Below, one piece after another: positions 35,024 to 44,571 of a DNA stretch of 64,000 nucleotides. Within the stretch, counting starts at the first letter, position 1. Each line of letters opens with the position of its first letter. Made by a program: the position numbers and the translations under genes. Origin of the DNA: an uncultured Alistipes sp. (GTDB lineage Bacteria > Bacteroidota > Bacteroidia > Bacteroidales > Rikenellaceae); NCBI GenBank assembly GCA_944326035.1, contig CALVCS010000001.1, positions 62,001 through 126,000 of the forward strand. The letters run 5' to 3'. The notes under the pieces were generated by a model, which ran no database searches, was not told the DNA's origin, and saw nothing but the letters and a program-made list of their open reading frames with translations.

Positions 35024-36514
35024 ATGTATACGTTAGGAATCGACATCGGCAGTTCTTCCGTCAAAGTGGCCTTGTTGGAGTTGGCTTCCGGTCGGTGTGC
35101 CGACTCGGTCACCCTGCCCTCCTCTGAAATGCCCATCGATGCCCCGCATCCAGGCTGGGCCGAACAAGACCCTCAGATGTGGTGGCAGTATGCCGTCGAA
35201 GGCATCCGAACCCTGATGCAGCATCGAGCTCCCGAAAGCGTCCAGGCCATCGGGATCACCTACCAGATGCACGGACTGGTCTGCCTCGATCGCCAAGGAG
35301 AACCCTTGCGGAAATCCATCATCTGGTGTGACAGCCGTGCGGTGGATCAGGGGCAACGAGCTTTGGCCGCCTTAGGCCGCGAACGCTGTCTGAACGAACT
35401 GCTCAACTTTCCGGGAAACTTTACCGCTTCGAAACTGGCCTGGGTCAAAGAAAATGAACCGAAACTCTTCGCTCGAGTGGATCGTTTTATGCTGCCGGGC
35501 GACTACCTGCTGTACCGTCTCTCAGGAGAACGCTCCACCACCTTCAGCGGTCTGTCCGAACAGATTTTATGGGATTTTAAGCAGGGATGCCGGGCCGATT
35601 TCGTCGCCGAATACTACGGTATCGATCCACAGACCATCCCCGAAGCTACCCCTTCTATCGGCATACAGGCCCGACTGAGTGCGACAGCCGCTCAAACGTT
35701 GGGACTTTTCCCGGGCACCCCGATCGCCTATCGGGCCGGCGACCAGCCCAACAACGCCTTCTCGTTGAATGTCATGGAACCGGGAGAAGTGGCAGCCACC
35801 GGAGGCACTTCAGGCGTCGTGTACGGGGTGACCGACCGGCCCGAAGCCGATCGGCTCTCTCGCGTCAACACTTTCCTGCACGTCAATCACACCTCCCGCC
35901 AACCTCGATACGGCGTATTGCTCTGCATCAACGGCACGGGCATTCTCAACGCCTGGCTGAAACGGGTGGCCGCCGCCAACCTGACCTATGATCAAATCAA
36001 CGAACAGGCCGCTACGATTCCGGCCGGTAGTGAAGGTGTCGTCATGTTGCCTTTCGGGAACGGGGCCGAACGGATGTTGGAGAATCGCTATACGGGAGCA
36101 TGTCTGGCCGGCATCGACCTCAACCGTCATACCACGGCTCATCTGTTACGAGCCGCCCAGGAAGGCATCGCGTTTGCCTTCCGCTATGGCCTGGACATCA
36201 TGCGGGAGATGGGACTCGAAGCCCAGGTTATCCGGGCCGGGAAAGCCAATCTGTTCCTCAGCCCGCTGTTCCGTCAAACGCTCGCCACGATCTGCGGCGT
36301 CGACATCGAACTGTACAACACCGACGGAGCGCTGGGAGCCGCTCGTGGGGCCGCCTTGGGAGCCGGCCTCTACCGCAACCGGGCCGAAGCCTTTGCCGAA
36401 CTGCAAAAACTCGCGGAAATCCATCCCCAACCGGATCAAGCAGCCGCCCTGGAAGAGACCTATGACCATTGGAAACGCGAACTGATCACCCGATTGAACG
36501 AAATGAACCGTTAA
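35024..36514 (+). CDS. xylB: Xylulokinase
   Basis: A 496-residue FGGY-family sugar kinase that phosphorylates D-xylulose. The N-terminal domain begins LGIDIGSSSVKVALLELA; GITYQMHGLVCLD, WCDSRAV, KLAWVKENEPKLF and the FGGY C-terminal ATP region (ATGGTSGVVYG, GAERMLENRYTGA, RAGKANLFLSPLFRQTLATICG) follow. Asp in QMHGLVCLD corresponds to the catalytic region. The gene order xylR-xylB-xylA-xylE fixes the substrate with good confidence. Confidence 0.95.
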   Translation: MYTLGIDIGSSSVKVALLELASGRCADSVTLPSSEMPIDAPHPGWAEQDPQMWWQYAVEGIRTLMQHRAPESVQAIGITYQMHGLVCLDRQGEPLRKSIIWCDSRAVDQGQRALAALGRERCLNELLNFPGNFTASKLAWVKENEPKLFARVDRFMLPGDYLLYRLSGERSTTFSGLSEQILWDFKQGCRADFVAEYYGIDPQTIPEATPSIGIQARLSATAAQTLGLFPGTPIAYRAGDQPNNAFSLNVMEPGEVAATGGTSGVVYGVTDRPEADRLSRVNTFLHVNHTSRQPRYGVLLCINGTGILNAWLKRVAAANLTYDQINEQAATIPAGSEGVVMLPFGNGAERMLENRYTGACLAGIDLNRHTTAHLLRAAQEGIAFAFRYGLDIMREMGLEAQVIRAGKANLFLSPLFRQTLATICGVDIELYNTDGALGAARGAALGAGLYRNRAEAFAELQKLAEIHPQPDQAAALEETYDHWKRELITRLNEMNR

Positions 36515-36535
36515 AAACAGATAAAATCAACCGCT

Positions 36536-37846
36536 ATGGAATCAATGTTCTCAAAAATCGGTAAAATTCCTTACGAAGGACCCGAATCGAAAAACCCACT
36601 GGCCTTTCGCTGGTACGACGAAAACCGCGTCATCGGCGGTAAAACCCTGAAAGAACATCTGCGTTTTGCCATCGCCTATTGGCACTCGTTCTGTGCCGAC
36701 GGCAGCGATCAGTTCGGGGACGGCACCCATCGCTTCCCCTGGAACAACATCGCCGACCCGGTGGAACAGGCTAAAGCCAAAATGGATTCGGCGTTCGACT
36801 TCTTTGTCAAGATCGGCGCCCCGTACTACTGTTTCCATGATGTCGACCTGATCCGCGAAGGATCCAGCGTGGCTGCCTACGAAAAAAATATGCAGACTAT
36901 CGTCGACTACGCCAAGGCCAAACAACAGGAAACCGGCGTCAAACTGCTGTGGGGAACTGCCAACGTCTTCGGCAACGCCCGCTACATGAACGGCGCCGCT
37001 ACCAATCCGGATTTCAACGTCGTAGCCTATGCCGGCACCCAGATTAAGACCGCCATCGATGCGACGATCGCGCTGGGCGGCGAAAATTATGTTTTCTGGG
37101 GCGGTCGCGAAGGCTATATGTCGCTGCTGAATACCGACATGAAACGCGAAAAGGATCATCTGGCCATGATGCTGACCATGGCGCGCGACTATGCCCGCCG
37201 CAACGGTTTCAAAGGCACCTTCCTGGTCGAACCCAAACCGATGGAACCGACCAAACACCAATACGATTACGATACCGAAACGGTCATCGGCTTCCTGCGC
37301 CACTATGGGCTGGACAAAGATTTCAAGGTCAACATCGAAGTAAACCACGCCACCCTGGCCGGTCACACCTTCGATCACGAATTGCAGTGTGCCGCCGACG
37401 CCGGGATGCTGGGTAGTATCGATGCCAACCGCGGGGACGCTCAGAACGGCTGGGATACCGACCAATTCCCGGTCAATCTGCAGGAAACGGTCGAAGCCAT
37501 GTTGGTGATCCTCCGTAATGGCGGCTTGGGCACCGGCGGGATCAACTTCGACGCCAAAACACGACGCAACTCCACCGATGTGGAAGACCTGTTTATCGCC
37601 CACATCACCGGGATGGATACCTTTGCCCGGGGGCTGATCATCGCCGATGAAATTCTGCGCAACTCTCCGTTGGAAAGCTGGCGTAAAGCCCGTTATGCCT
37701 CGTTCGATGCCGGACAAGGAGCCCTGTTCGAACAGGGTAAACTGACCCTCGAAGCGCTGCGCGATGCCGCTGCCGCCAACGGCGAACCGGCTACCACGAG
37801 CGGCAAACAGGAAAAATACGAACAACTCCTGACGATGTACCTCTAA
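36536..37846 (+). CDS. xylA: Xylose isomerase
   Basis: A 436-residue TIM-barrel metalloenzyme converting D-xylose to D-xylulose. It shows FHDVDL (catalytic His and Asp), [42 protein letters not shown] (metal ligands), [18 protein letters not shown] and [17 protein letters not shown]. This is the class II length. It starts 21 bp after xylB. The hairpin after its stop may set transcript levels relative to xylE. Confidence 0.98.
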   Translation: MESMFSKIGKIPYEGPESKNPLAFRWYDENRVIGGKTLKEHLRFAIAYWHSFCADGSDQFGDGTHRFPWNNIADPVEQAKAKMDSAFDFFVKIGAPYYCFHDVDLIREGSSVAAYEKNMQTIVDYAKAKQQETGVKLLWGTANVFGNARYMNGAATNPDFNVVAYAGTQIKTAIDATIALGGENYVFWGGREGYMSLLNTDMKREKDHLAMMLTMARDYARRNGFKGTFLVEPKPMEPTKHQYDYDTETVIGFLRHYGLDKDFKVNIEVNHATLAGHTFDHELQCAADAGMLGSIDANRGDAQNGWDTDQFPVNLQETVEAMLVILRNGGLGTGGINFDAKTRRNSTDVEDLFIAHITGMDTFARGLIIADEILRNSPLESWRKARYASFDAGQGALFEQGKLTLEALRDAAAANGEPATTSGKQEKYEQLLTMYL

Positions 37847-37855
37847 CCGTATTTC

Positions 37856-37893
37856 AACCCCGGAATCAGGCCCTAACCTCCTGTTCCGGGGTT
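37856..37893 (+). terminator. Intra-operon hairpin between xylA and xylE
   Basis: AACCCCGGAA and TTCCGGGGTT form a 10-bp stem with an 18-nt loop, followed by TCTGTTTCC. It is 23 bp before the xylE start, so it may be a partial terminator. Confidence 0.6.
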
Positions 37894-37916
37894 TCTGTTT
37901 CCTAAAACCGACCTAC

Positions 37917-39326
37917 ATGAAAAAAAACACGAGTTATCTGATGTTCCTGACGCTGGTAGCGACCTTGGGAGGATTGCTCTTCGGGTATGATACCGCCGTC
38001 ATTTCCGGAACTGTAAAATACCTGGAAATCAACTTTATCACACCCCTCGGACTGGACGAAACAGCCGCCAGTTCGCTCCTGGGTTTCTCCGTGTCCAGCG
38101 CCCTGATCGGCTGCATTCTGGGCGGACTGATCGGAGGATACATGGCCAACCGATTCGGACGTAAACGCAGTCTGATGATCGCCGCCGTGCTGTTCATCGT
38201 CTCGGCCATCGGATCGGCCTACCCCGAAATGGGCTTCGGGGCAGATGAACTGCATCGCTTTCTGACCCATTTTATCGTCTACCGGATCATCGGAGGCGTC
38301 GGAGTCGGGATGGCGTCGGTCCTCTCCCCGATGTATATCGCGGAAATGGCTCCGGCCGACCGACGCGGAGGATTGGTCGCCTGGAACCAATTCGCTATCA
38401 TTTTCGGGATGCTGGTGGTCTACTTCGTCAACTATGCCATTGCACTGAGCGGTGACGAAGCCTGGCTGACCTCCACCGGTTGGCGTCTGATGTTCCTCTC
38501 GGAGGTCATTCCGGCCGCCCTGTTGTTGATTCTGGTGACCCTGGTGCCCGAAAGCCCCCGATGGCTGATCATGCGCGGTCGCGAAAAGGATGCGTTCCAG
38601 GTGCTGGAACGTATCAATGACCCCCAAGGCGCACAAAAAGAAGCCGAAGCCATCCGCACCTCGTTTGCGCAGGTGGTGCGCTCCAAGTTATTCACCTACG
38701 GGGTCACGGTAATCGTGATCGGCATGTTGCTTTCGGTTTTCCAACAATTCATCGGCATCAACGTCGTCCTCTACTATGCCCCCGAAATCTTCCGCAATAT
38801 GGGCATGGAGACCAATGCCGCCCTGGCCCAAACGATTATCGTCGGTGTCATCAACCTGTCGTTCACCGTACTGGCGATTTTTACGGTCGACCGTTTCGGC
38901 CGCAAACCGCTGATGATCATCGGAAGTATCGGCATGGCGATCAGCATGTTCACCCTGGGGATGGCTTTCTATACCCACAGTATGGGGCTGGTTGCCCTGT
39001 TGGCGATGTTATGCTATGTGGCCTCTTTTGCCATGTCCTGGGGCCCGATCTGCTGGGTGTTGCTCTCGGAAATCTTCCCCAATGCGATCCGAAGTCAGGC
39101 CATGGCCCTGGCCGTAGCCGCCCAATGGATTGCCAATTACCTGGTCTCCTGGACCTTCCCCATGATGGACAAATCCTCCTACCTGATCGAACATTTCAAC
39201 CACGGATTCGCCTACTGGATCTACGCCTTGATGGCCATTTTATCGGCCCTGTTCATGTGGCGGTGCGTCCCGGAAACCAAAGGGAAAAGTCTGGAACAGA
39301 TGGAAACCCTATTCCCAAAAAAATAA
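37917..39326 (+). CDS. xylE: D-xylose:proton symporter, MFS sugar porter
   Basis: A 469-residue protein with about 12 membrane segments. The sugar-porter signatures are GGLLFGYDTAVISG near the start, NRFGRKRSLM, ESPRWLIMRGREKDA, QQFIGINVVLYYAPEIF, DRFGRKPLM and a C-terminal PETKGKSLEQME. The QQ-x4-N-x-x-YY element and the gene order identify xylose as the likely sugar. Periplasmic-facing loops between segments 1-2 are long, as in E. coli XylE. Confidence 0.92.
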   Translation: MKKNTSYLMFLTLVATLGGLLFGYDTAVISGTVKYLEINFITPLGLDETAASSLLGFSVSSALIGCILGGLIGGYMANRFGRKRSLMIAAVLFIVSAIGSAYPEMGFGADELHRFLTHFIVYRIIGGVGVGMASVLSPMYIAEMAPADRRGGLVAWNQFAIIFGMLVVYFVNYAIALSGDEAWLTSTGWRLMFLSEVIPAALLLILVTLVPESPRWLIMRGREKDAFQVLERINDPQGAQKEAEAIRTSFAQVVRSKLFTYGVTVIVIGMLLSVFQQFIGINVVLYYAPEIFRNMGMETNAALAQTIIVGVINLSFTVLAIFTVDRFGRKPLMIIGSIGMAISMFTLGMAFYTHSMGLVALLAMLCYVASFAMSWGPICWVLLSEIFPNAIRSQAMALAVAAQWIANYLVSWTFPMMDKSSYLIEHFNHGFAYWIYALMAILSALFMWRCVPETKGKSLEQMETLFPKK

Positions 39327-39350
39327 CTAACTCCACTAACCACTAACGCG

Positions 39351-39385
39351 AAAAGGGCCCGGCCGTTGAAGGCCGAGCCCTTTTT
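39351..39385. terminator. Terminator between convergent xylE and the YgjP-like gene
   Basis: Stem AAAAGGGCCCGGCC with GGCCGAGCCCTTTT (13 of 14 paired) followed by T. Symmetric flanks suggest two-way action. Confidence 0.88.
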
Positions 39386-39414
39386 CCTTTCCCTGGATTG
39401 CCGTAGAACAGGGA

Positions 39415-40119
39415 TCACCACCTTGTAGAATAGGCCTTTAACTGACGCCGTAACGCCAGATGTTCTCCCCCACACAACCGATCCAACAAGGCATGGAATC
39501 GTGGTCCGTGATTTTTATGCCGGGTATGACACAACTCATGCAAAATAATGTAATCGATCAGTGGATCGGGCAACTTCATCAAGTGAAGACTCAAGGAGAT
39601 ATCATTGTTGACCGAACAACTGCCCCATCGCGTCCGTGCATTGCGAATCGTCACCCGTCCGCAATGTAAGCCGGTTTGTCGGGAAAGTTCCGCCACCCTT
39701 CCCGGCAGATAGGCCTTCGCCTCGATCCGCCAGGCCTCTTCAATCCCGCGATGGATGGCCTCCTGCACCCGATCATCCTCCGGCGTCCATTCCGAGGGAT
39801 AACGGACCTCTATGCGATCGGCCACGACCCGGACCTGCAAGCCCATTCCGGACACCGCCTCCAAATACAAATGATGAGCTCGGGTGGCATAGGGCGGAAC
39901 GATCCGTTGCGGACGTCCCCGTTCCACCATTCGGGCACGTGCCCGTACCACCCAATCGGCTTTCGACTCCAAAAACCGCAACGCCTCCGACACATTCCCA
40001 CGGGACGGCAAGGTCAGACGGACTTCTCCCCCGGGACGTACGCTGATGGAGAGTCGACGAGCCCGCCGACTCGGACAGATGTGAATCTCTCCCAAGACGG
40101 GATGCTGATACGTTTTCAT
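39415..40119 (-). CDS. YgjP/SprT-like metallopeptidase family protein (M48-type)
   Basis: A 234-residue soluble protein of the DUF45/YgjP family. The zinc motif is HELCHTRHKNHGPRFHALL, with two His and a distant His, preceded by RTRWGSCSVNNDISLSLHL, the family hallmark. The N-terminal beta-rich part contains RRARRLSISVRPGGEVRLTLP. Its role is poorly defined. It starts 2 bp after the end of the upstream lipoprotein gene on the same strand, so it is probably co-transcribed with the glycosidase genes, perhaps only by read-through. Confidence 0.85.
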   Translation of the reverse strand: MKTYQHPVLGEIHICPSRRARRLSISVRPGGEVRLTLPSRGNVSEALRFLESKADWVVRARARMVERGRPQRIVPPYATRAHHLYLEAVSGMGLQVRVVADRIEVRYPSEWTPEDDRVQEAIHRGIEEAWRIEAKAYLPGRVAELSRQTGLHCGRVTIRNARTRWGSCSVNNDISLSLHLMKLPDPLIDYIILHELCHTRHKNHGPRFHALLDRLCGGEHLALRRQLKAYSTRW

Positions 40120-40121
40120 GG

Positions 40122-41210
40122 CTAATCTTCCTCCACAAAGGTGGCCTTCAGACTCAACTTACTCAACGTCCCGAACAGACCTTGTGCATCCTTCTTGAAA
40201 GCCGTAAAAAACATCGTAAAGGTACCATCCGCTTCCGGAATCAACGAGAGCGGCGTCCGCATCATCTCCCACCATCGGGTTACCGTTGGCTCCAACTCGA
40301 AATGGCGCAACGGACACCAATTCACGCCGTCCCACGAAAGCGTATAACCCATTTTATTCACCCACGGGCCCCCATCGACAATGGCGATATAGACGCCATT
40401 CTCCAAGCGGCTCACAATGGGATTTTCGGCGAAGCTCCGCAGATCGACCGGGTTGCGTTCGCTCATCCGATGCCAGGGGCCTTCGAGTCGATCGGCCTGG
40501 GCCAAGCCCACCTGCCACTGACAGGTCGACATCTGTTGGGTCGTCGCACTCCCGTAAAATCCATACCACGTATCCCCGATCCGATACGGGAAGAAGGAAT
40601 CCACCCCTTGATGTCCCTCCCAAGGATCGGGATCGACATCATAGCGCAGAATGATCTCCCGATCGGTATAAGGGCCGCCAAAGCCGTCGATTCCCTCCTT
40701 CTCCGACACCGCATGTTGAATCACGCCGTCGAACCCGGCATTGCTTTTATCCGGTTCCGAAGGTTTGCCTTTATAGCAGACATAAAACAGATGCCAACGA
40801 TGGTCTTCCTCCTGAAAAACCGGCATCGGTCCCCAAACCGCCGCCCGCTGAGAGGTACCCGTGAAGTCGCCATCCGACTGACGGATCGTCCCCACACGCT
40901 GCCAGGTGATTCCATCGGGCGAGCACCAATGTCCCAAGCGCATATTGACGCAATAGGGTTCCCCGACCATCTCGGCCGTCATCATATGATACATCGATCC
41001 CAATTTGACAACCCGTCCTCCCTCCAATCCATAATAGATATCTTCGGTATCGGGCGAGCCCCGATGAATCACCGTATCGGCACAGGCCACGACCTCAAAG
41101 CGCACGATCGTATCCTGTTCACCGATCAGTCGGGGCTTCTTATCTCCGGCATGACACCCCACACCCCATAGAGTCACCAAAACCAGACCCCATCCAATCC
41201 ATCTATGCAT
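40122..41210 (-). CDS. Lipoprotein with beta-propeller glycosidase-like fold
   Basis: A 362-residue protein. The start at 41210 gives MHRWIGWGLVLVTLWGVGCHAG, a lipoprotein signal with Cys in GVGC. The body carries repeated blade-like segments (WHLFYVCYKGKP, FFPYRIGDTWYGFYGSATT, GVYIAIVDGGPWVNKMGYTLSWDG, FTMFFTAFKKDAQGLFG), similar to five-bladed propellers of GH43/GH117-type enzymes. I cannot place it in a CAZy family or prove catalysis. It follows a GH106-like gene by 68 bp and is probably part of one carbohydrate-degrading unit. Confidence 0.6.
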   Translation of the reverse strand: MHRWIGWGLVLVTLWGVGCHAGDKKPRLIGEQDTIVRFEVVACADTVIHRGSPDTEDIYYGLEGGRVVKLGSMYHMMTAEMVGEPYCVNMRLGHWCSPDGITWQRVGTIRQSDGDFTGTSQRAAVWGPMPVFQEEDHRWHLFYVCYKGKPSEPDKSNAGFDGVIQHAVSEKEGIDGFGGPYTDREIILRYDVDPDPWEGHQGVDSFFPYRIGDTWYGFYGSATTQQMSTCQWQVGLAQADRLEGPWHRMSERNPVDLRSFAENPIVSRLENGVYIAIVDGGPWVNKMGYTLSWDGVNWCPLRHFELEPTVTRWWEMMRTPLSLIPEADGTFTMFFTAFKKDAQGLFGTLSKLSLKATFVEED

Positions 41211-41225
41211 AATTCCACTATTTAG

Positions 41226-41259
41226 GATTGGAGGGCGTCCCCACGGACGCCCTCCAATC
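41226..41259. repeat. Perfect hairpin between glycosidase genes
   Basis: Arms of 15 bp (GATTGGAGGGCGTCC and its complement) with a 4-nt loop. Neither strand carries a T-run, so it is more likely an mRNA stabilising or processing element than a classical terminator. Confidence 0.7.
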
Positions 41260-41278
41260 AATATTCGTTATGGTTATT

Positions 41279-44200
41279 TTAATGTTCCGCTTCATAGAAG
41301 GCAAAACGGCTCTTCAACCCGAACGGCGTCAGGTAATAGTCCGAAGCCTTCCGTCCCGGTTCGATATTCTGCCAGCGATCCGGACCGGCATACCCGTCGT
41401 AAGGCCGGAAATGAGGCCCCATCAGGTTCTGTAAGCTGCCGACGACGCGAACTTCGACCCGATTGGCCCCCTTCTGCACATAAGGCGTCACATCCAATGC
41501 ATACGGTTCGGCAAAGATCACCCCGGCTTTGCGGTCATTGATCCACACCTGAACCAACGACCCGTTCCAATCGTCCACTTTGAGAATGTGCCGTTTGTCC
41601 GGATGACGCACATCGTAGAACTCGGTGTAACGCATCTCCCACGGATAGAACGGGGCCCCCAGGGCCTGCCAATCCTTGAGCGTGTTGTCTTTCTTTTCGG
41701 GCACGATCACCCAGCGATCATCCCGGTTCACCACATCGAAATGGCCCAACACATACACCGCAGCCAACTCGGTGAACACCGTCGGATGTTCGGCGCTGAT
41801 TTCGATGATATTTTCGCCCACCTTGACATGCGGGCCGATCGTAATGCGCTTGAAATCTTCATCGACCATGAAATAGTAACCGCCGCGCACTACCTGCCCG
41901 TTGATCTTCACGGTATAGAGATTCGGATTTTCCACCACCATCACCATCGAGGCCATATCCACTTTGGGATCGGTCACCGTAAAGCGATAGGTCGCCGTAA
42001 ATCCCGGGGCCTTCGACAAATCGAGATCGACGATTTCACGCCCGTATTGCACGGCCCGATACCAGGGATTCCCCGGCAATCCGGCTTTTTGGAACACCTT
42101 GTCGCAAGCGTCGGTCCAATACACGTTCCGATATGTCTCCCCTCCGCAGGTCAGGTCCATAAAGTCGAGCAACAGGACGTTTTCTTTCAACCGTTCGATC
42201 TTCATCGGACGCATCGGTTCCAACAACGTCAACTGCCCCGGATCGCTCACCGACTGAGCGGCCACCGGCGTATCCGAAAAACGCAACAATACACTACCGG
42301 CCGGTTCCACCCGCACCGATACCGTCACCCGATCACCCGTAGAGGTACTGGGAACTTCATAATTCTTGCCATCCATGGCATCCATACGAACCACATATTT
42401 CCCGGGTAACGTCACCGTCACGTTCGAGGCCTCGTCCATCGAAGCGTTGGTTAGCAACAGCAACTGTCCATCCGAGAATTGTCGACGATGGTGATAGAGA
42501 TCACCTCCCTGCACCTGTTGGAAATCGATCTGCGTTTTGTCACGCAAGTAGGTATCCATCAACGCTTCGTCACACTTTTCGGCACGGATCACCCGATCCG
42601 ACGCAAAGAAGTGGGCAGCCTCTTCACTGTACGCTCCATTCACCAGGGTCGGAACACCCAGCGCGATAATCCGTCCCCCGGCCGCCGCAAACTGTTGCAG
42701 CAACGAGAAGGTCTTTCCTTCCAGATTCTCGGTCAAGGCCGGAATTACGAACGTTCCATACGAACGTTTTCCGACCACCAAACGATTGCCTTTCACCGAC
42801 GCGTGATCATGCATAATCGCTTCGCAGCCCAAATCATACTCTACCTGTGCCTTTTCCAGTTGGGTCACCAATTGCTGAAAAGCCTGGCCGATCCGTTTCG
42901 CCTGATTCCCCGGAGTCGATTCCACATACTGATTGTACATCCACACCGAAGTGGTGGGTTCCAGCACCAAAATATCGTTGATCTGATCGCCCATACTCAT
43001 AGCGGCACTCATGCGACCGTTATAGTCGTTGAGCAGATGATAGTCGCTCCACCAGGTCGCTGCCCGGCTGAATTCGGGGGGATAGTCGGTCTTGCGCGAA
43101 CCCAACAGACTCATGTGCGACAGATGCTGATTCACGAAATTGACGCCCAACACATACTGCCAGTCAGCCAGTCGTTTGAAATCCTTGAATGTTGCATTCC
43201 ATCCGGCACCTCCATACGTTTCGCTCAGCACCCGCTGACGCCCCAACTGATTGGCCACGCTGCGGACCTCCTTCACCGAACGAATGTTGCCGAACTGAGC
43301 GTTGGGGGACGTTTCGTCGAACTGGTTAAACAACATATCGATGCCCGGCATCTGCTGCCAAGCGGCCATCGCCATGTTATCGGGTACGCCGGTCGTCGTG
43401 GGCCACATGTGTTCCCAATAGTGTCCGGTCCAGACAATGCCCTTATCGGCACAGTATTCATACCACGGTTTGGCCCACCGTTCGACAAACAAACGGGACA
43501 ACAACGCGAAATAATCGTGACGCACTTTCTTCCAGTCGCCCACCTCTTCGTGCAAGGCCGGCAGCTGAGCGCTCAAATCGTATCCGTAGGTCTGTTCAAA
43601 CACCTCGAACAGATCGGGCGTCCACCGCACCCCGCCCGGAGAGACAATCTCCGGCTCATCGGTGAAAATGCCCTCGATATTCAACTTCAGATCGCCTTCC
43701 AGATTCTTTTCATACCCGCTCATGGTCACCTTCATAAACTGTTGGGTGACACCCGGTTTGAGCAGATCGACATAGGAGGTTCCCCCCATCCAGGCCGAAG
43801 GCTGATAGTAGGTCTTTTCGTACAAATAAAATTTGCCTTTCTTACCGGCCATTTTGGCAGCCTTGTCGGTGATGTTCGTCAATTTACCCTTTTTCTCGCT
43901 GACAATCACCGTATAAGCCGACACATCATCCGGCATCACATCGACCACCGTCGGTTTCAAGCCCTGTCCCTGATTATACGATTCCGGCATGGTGCGGGGT
44001 ACATGGCCTCCCGCAAAACCGCTGGGATACGAATTCTCGTCATATAACCACACATTCAGGCCGAATTCATGACCACGGCGAACGGTATAAGCCACCAAAT
44101 CGAACCATTCCTGCGAGAGATATTCCGTCGACAGCCCCGGACGCGGATGGATAAACACCCCTCCACATCCCTGTTCGCGAAACTCCCGCAACATATTGTC

Positions 44201-44377
44201 GATTTGATACTGAGAGACCTCCATGTTCCACACCATAAAAGGAGCGGTTCGGTAGGTTTTGCTGGGTTCCGAGAACTCCTCCAGCAAATCGTGCATCGAT
44301 TGTTTGGGTTGCGGCTGAGCCGAGGCCGTGACACAAAGGGTCGCTGCAGCCAACACAGCCGTGAAAATAGATTTCAT
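41279..44377 (-). CDS. GH106-like glycoside hydrolase (alpha-L-rhamnosidase type), secreted
   Basis: A 1032-residue protein with a signal peptide (MKSIFTAVLAAATLCVTASA). The N-terminal barrel has APFMVWNMEVSQYQIDNML, GVFIHPRPGLSTEYLS and NVWLYDENSYPSGFAGG, the last typical of GH106-related enzymes. Mid-domain motifs include IFTDEPEI and FEQTYGYDL (candidate acidic catalytic residues). The C-terminal region is beta-sandwich-like (KVGENIIEISAEHPTVF, GSLVQVWINDRKAG). Rhamnose release is the best-known GH106 activity but is not proven. The start at 44377 replaces a longer frame because the signal peptide begins there. It is divergent from the ASKHA gene. Confidence 0.75.
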   Translation of the reverse strand: MKSIFTAVLAAATLCVTASAQPQPKQSMHDLLEEFSEPSKTYRTAPFMVWNMEVSQYQIDNMLREFREQGCGGVFIHPRPGLSTEYLSQEWFDLVAYTVRRGHEFGLNVWLYDENSYPSGFAGGHVPRTMPESYNQGQGLKPTVVDVMPDDVSAYTVIVSEKKGKLTNITDKAAKMAGKKGKFYLYEKTYYQPSAWMGGTSYVDLLKPGVTQQFMKVTMSGYEKNLEGDLKLNIEGIFTDEPEIVSPGGVRWTPDLFEVFEQTYGYDLSAQLPALHEEVGDWKKVRHDYFALLSRLFVERWAKPWYEYCADKGIVWTGHYWEHMWPTTTGVPDNMAMAAWQQMPGIDMLFNQFDETSPNAQFGNIRSVKEVRSVANQLGRQRVLSETYGGAGWNATFKDFKRLADWQYVLGVNFVNQHLSHMSLLGSRKTDYPPEFSRAATWWSDYHLLNDYNGRMSAAMSMGDQINDILVLEPTTSVWMYNQYVESTPGNQAKRIGQAFQQLVTQLEKAQVEYDLGCEAIMHDHASVKGNRLVVGKRSYGTFVIPALTENLEGKTFSLLQQFAAAGGRIIALGVPTLVNGAYSEEAAHFFASDRVIRAEKCDEALMDTYLRDKTQIDFQQVQGGDLYHHRRQFSDGQLLLLTNASMDEASNVTVTLPGKYVVRMDAMDGKNYEVPSTSTGDRVTVSVRVEPAGSVLLRFSDTPVAAQSVSDPGQLTLLEPMRPMKIERLKENVLLLDFMDLTCGGETYRNVYWTDACDKVFQKAGLPGNPWYRAVQYGREIVDLDLSKAPGFTATYRFTVTDPKVDMASMVMVVENPNLYTVKINGQVVRGGYYFMVDEDFKRITIGPHVKVGENIIEISAEHPTVFTELAAVYVLGHFDVVNRDDRWVIVPEKKDNTLKDWQALGAPFYPWEMRYTEFYDVRHPDKRHILKVDDWNGSLVQVWINDRKAGVIFAEPYALDVTPYVQKGANRVEVRVVGSLQNLMGPHFRPYDGYAGPDRWQNIEPGRKASDYYLTPFGLKSRFAFYEAEH

Positions 44378-44428
44378 AAAATAGTAATTTAGGTTAGTGA
44401 TTTCAAAAGACACTGCTCTCGATCATTC

Positions 44429-44436
44429 AAAGATAC
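44429..44436 (-). promoter_or_regulatory. Promoter (-7 box) of the GH106-like gene
   Basis: TATCTTTG on the minus strand; a TTG stands 18 nt upstream, slightly short of the usual spacing. Confidence 0.6.
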
Positions 44437-44448
44437 GATTATTTTTCA

Positions 44449-44474
44449 TGGTACAAAACCGGTTGACCGTACCA
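44449..44474. promoter_or_regulatory. Palindrome between divergent promoters
   Basis: TGGTAC and GTACCA arms flank a centre containing AACCGGTT. It lies between the GH106-like gene's -7 box and the other gene's -33 element, where a regulator could affect both. Confidence 0.4.
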
Positions 44475-44476
44475 AT

Positions 44477-44507
44477 TTGCAAATCCCGGAAGCATTCTCT
44501 ACCTTTG
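44477..44507 (+). promoter_or_regulatory. Promoter of the ASKHA/ferredoxin gene
   Basis: -33 TTG at 44477-44479, 20 nt, then TACCTTTG at 44500-44507; a full match to the Bacteroidetes consensus. Confidence 0.7.
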
Positions 44508-44571
44508 ATCGGTCCAAAACACCGGGACACAGCTATTTTTAACCCATCTCTAACCCATATCACAACCCATC

